NCBI GenBank assembly: GCA_018815555.1
Contig: JAHIWF010000242.1
Span: 1-42,357, forward strand
Direction of reading: 5' to 3'
Source: Spirochaetota bacterium
Lineage (GTDB): Bacteria > Spirochaetota > Spirochaetia > Treponematales > UBA12059
DNA: 42,357 nt
Notes under the pieces: generated by a model
Seen by the model: only the letters and a program-made list of their open reading frames with translations
What the model was told of the DNA's origin: nothing
The model's database searches: none
Made by a program: the position numbers and the translations under genes
Shown: in pieces, positions 37,483 to 42,357 of the stretch
Numbering within the stretch: position 1 is the stretch's first letter
Layout of the letters: every line of letters starts with the position of its first letter

Positions 37483-37505
37483 GTATATAGGCAGACGAGG
37501 TGATA

Positions 37506-39269
37506 ATGCAAAACAAAAATACCGAAGCAGCACTTATCCGGCGTTTTTACCTGACGGAACTGTTCGCCAACCTGGTGGGAGCGCCGCTTGCTACCATATA
37601 CGGGGGCTCGCTGATAAATTTTGCCGAAGTACCGGCCGGCCGTTTTATGATCGGACTGGCACTGGTAATCCTGCTCAATCAGCTTCTGCTGGCCCTGCCC
37701 ATGAATCTGTACCTCGGATCACTCATCCGCAAACATCAAAAGGGCGGGCCGGACTATCCACCGGTACGGGTTTACAATTTTATGGCCAGACTGCCAATGA
37801 TCCAGTCGGCTCTCATTTTCGGCCGCATGCTGCTTTGCATTATCGTTGCAGTTGTCAATGTCGGAGCCTGGTTCGGCAGCAGCCTGCATGTCAGCGCCAC
37901 CATCATCTACGGACTGTATGCGGCCTTTATCACCGGGCTGGTAATCTACTATTTTCTACATACCGCCACCACGGACATCACCGAACGCATAGTTGCCGAA
38001 AATCGCAGCAAAGCTGGTCAGGCTATACCCATCAGCTATTCTGGCAGCCAGAAACGGCTGCGGACCTTTGTCGCTGTACTACCGCTGATGATGCCAAGCC
38101 TGCTTACCAGTACCGGAATCGTGCTCCTAATTTTAGCCATCCAGCAGAGTCCGGCCGACAGCGCCTTTTTTACCGCCCGCATTATTTTCGCCCTCGGCCT
38201 TAACCTGCTAACAGTACCGGCCATACTCATGTACAACCGGCATTTCAGCAAGCGACGGCTGATGGCCATCCAGCAGGCCTTGCTGGATATGGTAGAGCAT
38301 GGCAATACCGGAAGCCTTATTGCCAGCGACCTGCGCGACGACAACAGCCGCACCGCCGCCCTCATGAACGACGCACTGGATATTTTCCGGCTCATGCTGG
38401 ATAAACTCAAAAACACCACCGACAGCCTCTCCACTACCGTCATGCATTTCTCCAGCCAGAACCGCGAAACAGTGGCGGCAACCACCCAACAGGCTTCGGC
38501 CGTCAAGGAAATCGTCTCCACAATGCAGGACTCCAGCAGCATCAGCCGCCAGATTCAGGATCAGGCAATCGCGCTTGCCGGCAATGCCGACGAAAGCCAG
38601 GATCTGGTAGACAGCGGCTTCGGCAAAGTTCAGGACACCATCCAGAAAATGGCCGAAATCCGCGAAGCCAACCAGACCACCCTGCAGGAAATCAGCGAAC
38701 TTACCGAAGAGATCTCGTCAATTGGTGAAATCATCGAACTGATCAACGGCATAGCCAATCAGACTCGTATCATCGCCTTCAATGCCGAGCTGGAAGCGTC
38801 TTCAGCCGGAGCGGCCGGAGCCAGTTTCCGTATTGTGGCCGAAGAAATCCGGCGGCTGGCCAACGGTACGGTGGAATCACTGTCCGGCATCAAAAGCCGC
38901 ATCACCCAGATACAGCACTACTCACAGCGACTGCAGACCTCCTCCGAAGAAGGCACCCTGAAAATCGGCGAAGGTATGAATTTATCACGCGACCTCAACA
39001 CTATATTCATGCAGATACGCGGTTCGGCAGAACATACGGCCAACAATTCAAAGGACATCAGTTCAATCCTGGTAGGGCAGAACCAGGCCTATGAGCAGAT
39101 TTTTGCCACACTCAAGCAGATATCCGAAGGCGCCGAACAGATTCTGTCCGGCACTAAAGATGGCAGTACCGAGACTGCAAAAGTACAGCAGCTTATCGAC
39201 GAGCTCAAAATACTGCTGCAGCGTTTTTCAGAATCGACTGTACACGGCAGCACAGGAGAAGCATCATGA
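37506..39269 (+). CDS. Methyl-accepting chemotaxis protein with ~6-TM N-terminus
   Basis: Multiple TMs; signalling tip INGIANQTRIIAFNAELEASSAGAAGASFRIVAEEIRRLANGT; start ATG behind GAGG. Confidence 0.93.
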   Translation: MQNKNTEAALIRRFYLTELFANLVGAPLATIYGGSLINFAEVPAGRFMIGLALVILLNQLLLALPMNLYLGSLIRKHQKGGPDYPPVRVYNFMARLPMIQSALIFGRMLLCIIVAVVNVGAWFGSSLHVSATIIYGLYAAFITGLVIYYFLHTATTDITERIVAENRSKAGQAIPISYSGSQKRLRTFVAVLPLMMPSLLTSTGIVLLILAIQQSPADSAFFTARIIFALGLNLLTVPAILMYNRHFSKRRLMAIQQALLDMVEHGNTGSLIASDLRDDNSRTAALMNDALDIFRLMLDKLKNTTDSLSTTVMHFSSQNRETVAATTQQASAVKEIVSTMQDSSSISRQIQDQAIALAGNADESQDLVDSGFGKVQDTIQKMAEIREANQTTLQEISELTEEISSIGEIIELINGIANQTRIIAFNAELEASSAGAAGASFRIVAEEIRRLANGTVESLSGIKSRITQIQHYSQRLQTSSEEGTLKIGEGMNLSRDLNTIFMQIRGSAEHTANNSKDISSILVGQNQAYEQIFATLKQISEGAEQILSGTKDGSTETAKVQQLIDELKILLQRFSESTVHGSTGEAS

Positions 39270-41374
39270 ACCCGGCCCAGGCATCGGCTTTACACGGCAA
39301 TACCGGAAGATTATCCCACAGCAGGCTGGCCGCAATACTGATCTGCGCTTTAGGAACCCTTATACTCGTCTCCTGCGGCCCCTCGCTCAAATCCATAAAC
39401 CTTATGGAAACCAGCAGCCAGCAGCTCGACTCCGGGCTTGGAATGCAGACAATGGCCGAAGAGCTCCTTCCGGCAGCGACTACAAAGGACGTTAAGCCGT
39501 ATGAATTTCTTGTTGATTTTGACCTGCAACTAACCCCGACGCTTATTTCCGGCAAGACCGACCTGGCTTTGATAATAGGACCAAGTTCGTATCCCTACCA
39601 GTTGTTTCTGAATGGACGCAAGCTGCATAGCTTTGGAACAAAAGAAGACGCCAACCGTACCAGACTTTTCTCGACCATAATGGTCCAACTCGATCCCCTG
39701 CTGCTGCGTGAACAGAATACCATCATGGTTCAGGCGTACATTCGTAGCGAACGAAATCCCCTGCCGGACCTGGCAATCGCCAGCTCGCAGCAAGCCTCTT
39801 CATATGTATATTGGCGCAATTTTTTTATGACGCAACTGGTAACCGGCGGCTTTGTAATCGGCCTGCTTTTGCTGGTTTATTTTATGTTCATGTATATTGC
39901 CGGCAAGGGCCGCAACAGCGTTTACTTTTGGTTCGCTCTGTTCTGCGGCAGTTTTGCGCTGGCATACGTAAATATTGTATTCAACCATCTGGCGGCGTCT
40001 GATACTCTGCTGACCAAATTCAGCAGAACCGGTTTTTTCCTCTGTGTCAGTTTCTTCACATTTTTTGTAATGGAGACAACCGGGCTTCTGCACCGACGTC
40101 GGATCATAAAGCAGTTCATGCTGGGCCTGGTGGCCATAGCCAGCCTGTTGATCTGGCTGCAGCCTGATTTTAACAGCGCCAACAGTATGTTCCACATTAC
40201 CATGCAGTTCATCATAACACCCAATCTGCTGTTCTGCATCGCACTGATCGTCGCCAGCACCATACGCCGGGGTATCAAGAAAAACCTGGTGCTGATAATC
40301 GGCTTTACCGGCGTTATCATCACCAGCCTCTATGACATGGGCTTTGAAACCGGACAGTTAATGCCCTACGCGTGGATGCTGGTGTACGGCTACCTATGGC
40401 TGGTACTCTGCATTTTCTTCGAGTTGGCAATCAAGCAGGAACTGGTATTCCGCACCTCTCAGGAACAGGCGGAGGCCATCAACAAGCAGAATTCTATCCT
40501 GCAGAATGTATTCGGACTTCTGGATCAGGAATCCAGCCAGCTTACTACCTCCGCCGAGGAAATTGCGGTATCGGCACGTGAGGTAAGTGTCACCGGAAAT
40601 CAGCAAGCAGCCGCCGTGCGCGAAATGGTTGCCACCATGGAGGATGCCGGCAGCCTGCTTAACCAGATTGCCCGCGAATCGGACAATGTAAACGAAGCTA
40701 CCGAGGCAACACTTAGCAAAGCTACTGAAGGCGCAGACAGCGTACGCAATGCCCTCAAGAAGCTGGAGGCCGTAATCAACCATACGGCCGAGGCCATCAA
40801 TCTGATCAACAGCTTCAATGAAGAACTAACGACCATCACCGACATTGTACGCCTTATCGAAGGCATTGCCACTCAGATCAGAATCATCGCTTTCAATGCA
40901 TCTCTGGAAGCAGTGGCGGCCGGAGACGCCGGTAGAAATTTCCGCATCGTGGCAGAAGAAGTAAAACGCCTGGCTGACTCCACCATGAGCAGCGTAAAAA
41001 ACATAAAAACCAAGGTTAACAGCCTTATTGCTTTTTCCGGCAAAGTGGTTAGCGTATCACGCGAAGGATACAGTTCGCTGGAACAAAGCTGGGACATAGC
41101 CTCCGGAATGGGTGATGCCTTCTCCGGAATTGTCGAATCCGCTGAAGCTTCCGCCGGCGCTACCCAGAAGATACACAACTCAATCAATGAAGAAAACATG
41201 GCCTTCAGCCAGATACTCCAGGCCCTCAAGGAAATTTCTTCCGGCGTAAACAGCTTTGTCGAATCGGCTAACTACACCAGCGAAACCACCAAAAAGCTGC
41301 ATGGCATCGCCGGACAGCTGCATGAGCTAATCATAAAATATTCAAGCAATAAGCCTGCCGAAAATGCAAGCTGA
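39266..41374 (+). CDS. 7TMR-DISM-type receptor fused to an MCP signalling domain, with possible lipobox
   Basis: N-terminal ALGTLILVSCGPS lipobox-like; extracytoplasmic beta-rich domain (YQLFLNGRKLHSFG); seven hydrophobic helices; MCP tip IEGIATQIRIIAFNASLEAVAAGDAGRNFRIVAEEVKRLADST; ATGA overlap with the upstream MCP. Confidence 0.88.
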   Translation: MNPAQASALHGNTGRLSHSRLAAILICALGTLILVSCGPSLKSINLMETSSQQLDSGLGMQTMAEELLPAATTKDVKPYEFLVDFDLQLTPTLISGKTDLALIIGPSSYPYQLFLNGRKLHSFGTKEDANRTRLFSTIMVQLDPLLLREQNTIMVQAYIRSERNPLPDLAIASSQQASSYVYWRNFFMTQLVTGGFVIGLLLLVYFMFMYIAGKGRNSVYFWFALFCGSFALAYVNIVFNHLAASDTLLTKFSRTGFFLCVSFFTFFVMETTGLLHRRRIIKQFMLGLVAIASLLIWLQPDFNSANSMFHITMQFIITPNLLFCIALIVASTIRRGIKKNLVLIIGFTGVIITSLYDMGFETGQLMPYAWMLVYGYLWLVLCIFFELAIKQELVFRTSQEQAEAINKQNSILQNVFGLLDQESSQLTTSAEEIAVSAREVSVTGNQQAAAVREMVATMEDAGSLLNQIARESDNVNEATEATLSKATEGADSVRNALKKLEAVINHTAEAINLINSFNEELTTITDIVRLIEGIATQIRIIAFNASLEAVAAGDAGRNFRIVAEEVKRLADSTMSSVKNIKTKVNSLIAFSGKVVSVSREGYSSLEQSWDIASGMGDAFSGIVESAEASAGATQKIHNSINEENMAFSQILQALKEISSGVNSFVESANYTSETTKKLHGIAGQLHELIIKYSSNKPAENAS

Positions 41375-41873
41375 CTTTCCCAAACCACTGGTACTGATCG
41401 GCTTCATGGGCTGCGGCAAAAGCAGCGTTGGCCGGAAACTGGCTGCAGCGCTCGACCGGAAGTTTCTGGATTGCGACACAGTATTAGAGGCGCAGTTCGG
41501 GCAGGCAATTTCCGCACTCTTTGCGGCCGGTCGCGAAGCCGAGTTCCGCCAGGCAGAGGCAGATCTCGTTCAGAGCTTGTGTAAAAGCGCGACCAATATC
41601 GTTATTGCCACCGGCGGCGGTGTCTGCATGGCCGCAGCCAGCGCAAACGCCATTCGCGAACACAGTCTGTGTATCTGGCTGGACGCTCCCTGGCCGGTAC
41701 TGCAGGCCAGGCTTGGTAAAGACCCTTCCCGTCCACTACTGGCAGGCAATCCGGAACAACTGTACAGGCAGCGCCAGGCAGTCTATGCAGCCTGCGCCAG
41801 CGTACGGGTAAAGGCCGATCAAGCAGTCGAACTGGTACTGGATGAAATTATTGCCAGAATAAAAAGTATATAA
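41364..41873 (+). CDS. aroK: Shikimate kinase
   Basis: LIGFMGCGKSSVGRKLAAALDRKFLDCDTVLEAQFGQAISALFAAGREAEFRQAE, VIATGGGVCM, DPSRPLL; overlaps the upstream MCP stop by 11 nt. Confidence 0.93.
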   Translation: MQADFPKPLVLIGFMGCGKSSVGRKLAAALDRKFLDCDTVLEAQFGQAISALFAAGREAEFRQAEADLVQSLCKSATNIVIATGGGVCMAAASANAIREHSLCIWLDAPWPVLQARLGKDPSRPLLAGNPEQLYRQRQAVYAACASVRVKADQAVELVLDEIIARIKSI

Positions 41874-41971
41874 AAGTCACTAACAGCCAGGCGACAACGC
41901 CCGCTCAAAGCAACAGCGCATGACCGTATCGGCAACAATAAGACAAAGTTTACGCGTTCAAACTTGTATTA

Positions 41972-42357
41972 TCAAGCTTTAACCTGCACGCGTATAGCCT
42001 GGCGCGCCTGCTCGGCCCGCTGTATTGCTTCCTCTATCGTAGAGCCCAGAGCGGTCAGATGTCCCATTTTGCGGAACGGCTTTACCGTGCGCTTACCGTA
42101 CAGGTGCACGGCAACTCCGGGTACAGCCAGCGCCGTTTCAAGCCCTACATATTCCGGCTCGCCGTCGGCATTCGGCTCCCCCAACAGGTTTATCATCATT
42201 GCCGGGAGCACCTGATCGGTAGCACCCAGTGGATAGCCGGCCAAAATACGGTAATACTGATTAAATTGCGAAGTAATACAAGCTTCGATTGTAAGATGAC
42301 CAGAGTTGTGCGGCCTGGGTGCAATTTCGTTAACCAAAATATCACCGTCAGCACTCA
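41972..42357 (-). CDS. purK: 5-(carboxyamino)imidazole ribonucleotide synthase C-terminal part, truncated by the window edge
   Basis: SADGDILVNEIAPRPHNSGHLTIEACITSQFNQYYRILAGYPLG...MINLLGE...HLYGKRTVKPFRKMGHLTALG is the diagnostic PurK ATP-grasp C-terminus; frame continues past the right edge. Confidence 0.95.
   Translation of the reverse strand, partial: SADGDILVNEIAPRPHNSGHLTIEACITSQFNQYYRILAGYPLGATDQVLPAMMINLLGEPNADGEPEYVGLETALAVPGVAVHLYGKRTVKPFRKMGHLTALGSTIEEAIQRAEQARQAIRVQVKA

Noticed and set aside
39530-40323. Minus-strand ORFs within the 7TMR-MCP gene
   Set aside because: Antisense shadows of a long, motif-supported plus-strand gene.
1-42357. CRISPR arrays, tRNA/rRNA genes, prophage or transposase genes
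   Set aside because: No regular repeat-spacer pattern, no recognisable tRNA/rRNA sequence and no integrase, transposase or phage structural protein seen in any frame.

Overview
The window is about 42 kb of bacterial chromosome with dense gene content. Protein styles (lipoproteins, 7TMR-type receptor, receptor-cyclase modules) suggest a spirochaete-like host, but this is inference only. The first ~26 kb holds accessory genes: a MATE transporter (cut by the left edge), secreted or lipoprotein hydrolases, LuxR and AraC regulators, a decayed GH10 xylanase, a CrtI-like oxidoreductase plus FMN-binding cluster, and a three-gene operon encoding an SBP-VWA fusion, an XpaC-like protein and a second SBP. 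These are followed by a kinase, a peptidoglycan transglycosylase, YibE/F, alkaline phosphatase, an esterase and an M23 peptidase. The most notable part is ~27.0-41.4 kb, a complete alternative chemosensory cluster. On the minus strand it runs MCP, CheW, CheW-like, CheB, CheR-TPR, CheA-REC hybrid, REC-GAF-class III adenylate cyclase, sirtuin. Divergent on the plus strand are a second MCP, a 7TMR-DISM receptor/MCP fusion with a lipobox, and shikimate kinase. Most junctions overlap (ATGA-type), there is no stand-alone CheY/CheZ/CheC/CheD, and the apparent output is a cyclase that keeps its catalytic residues. Other points of interest are tandem CAAG-N5/6-CTTG palindromes in the divergent promoter, a GH10 gene whose frame is broken at a (TA)n tract, and a likely frameshift in a lipoprotein gene upstream of its terminator.
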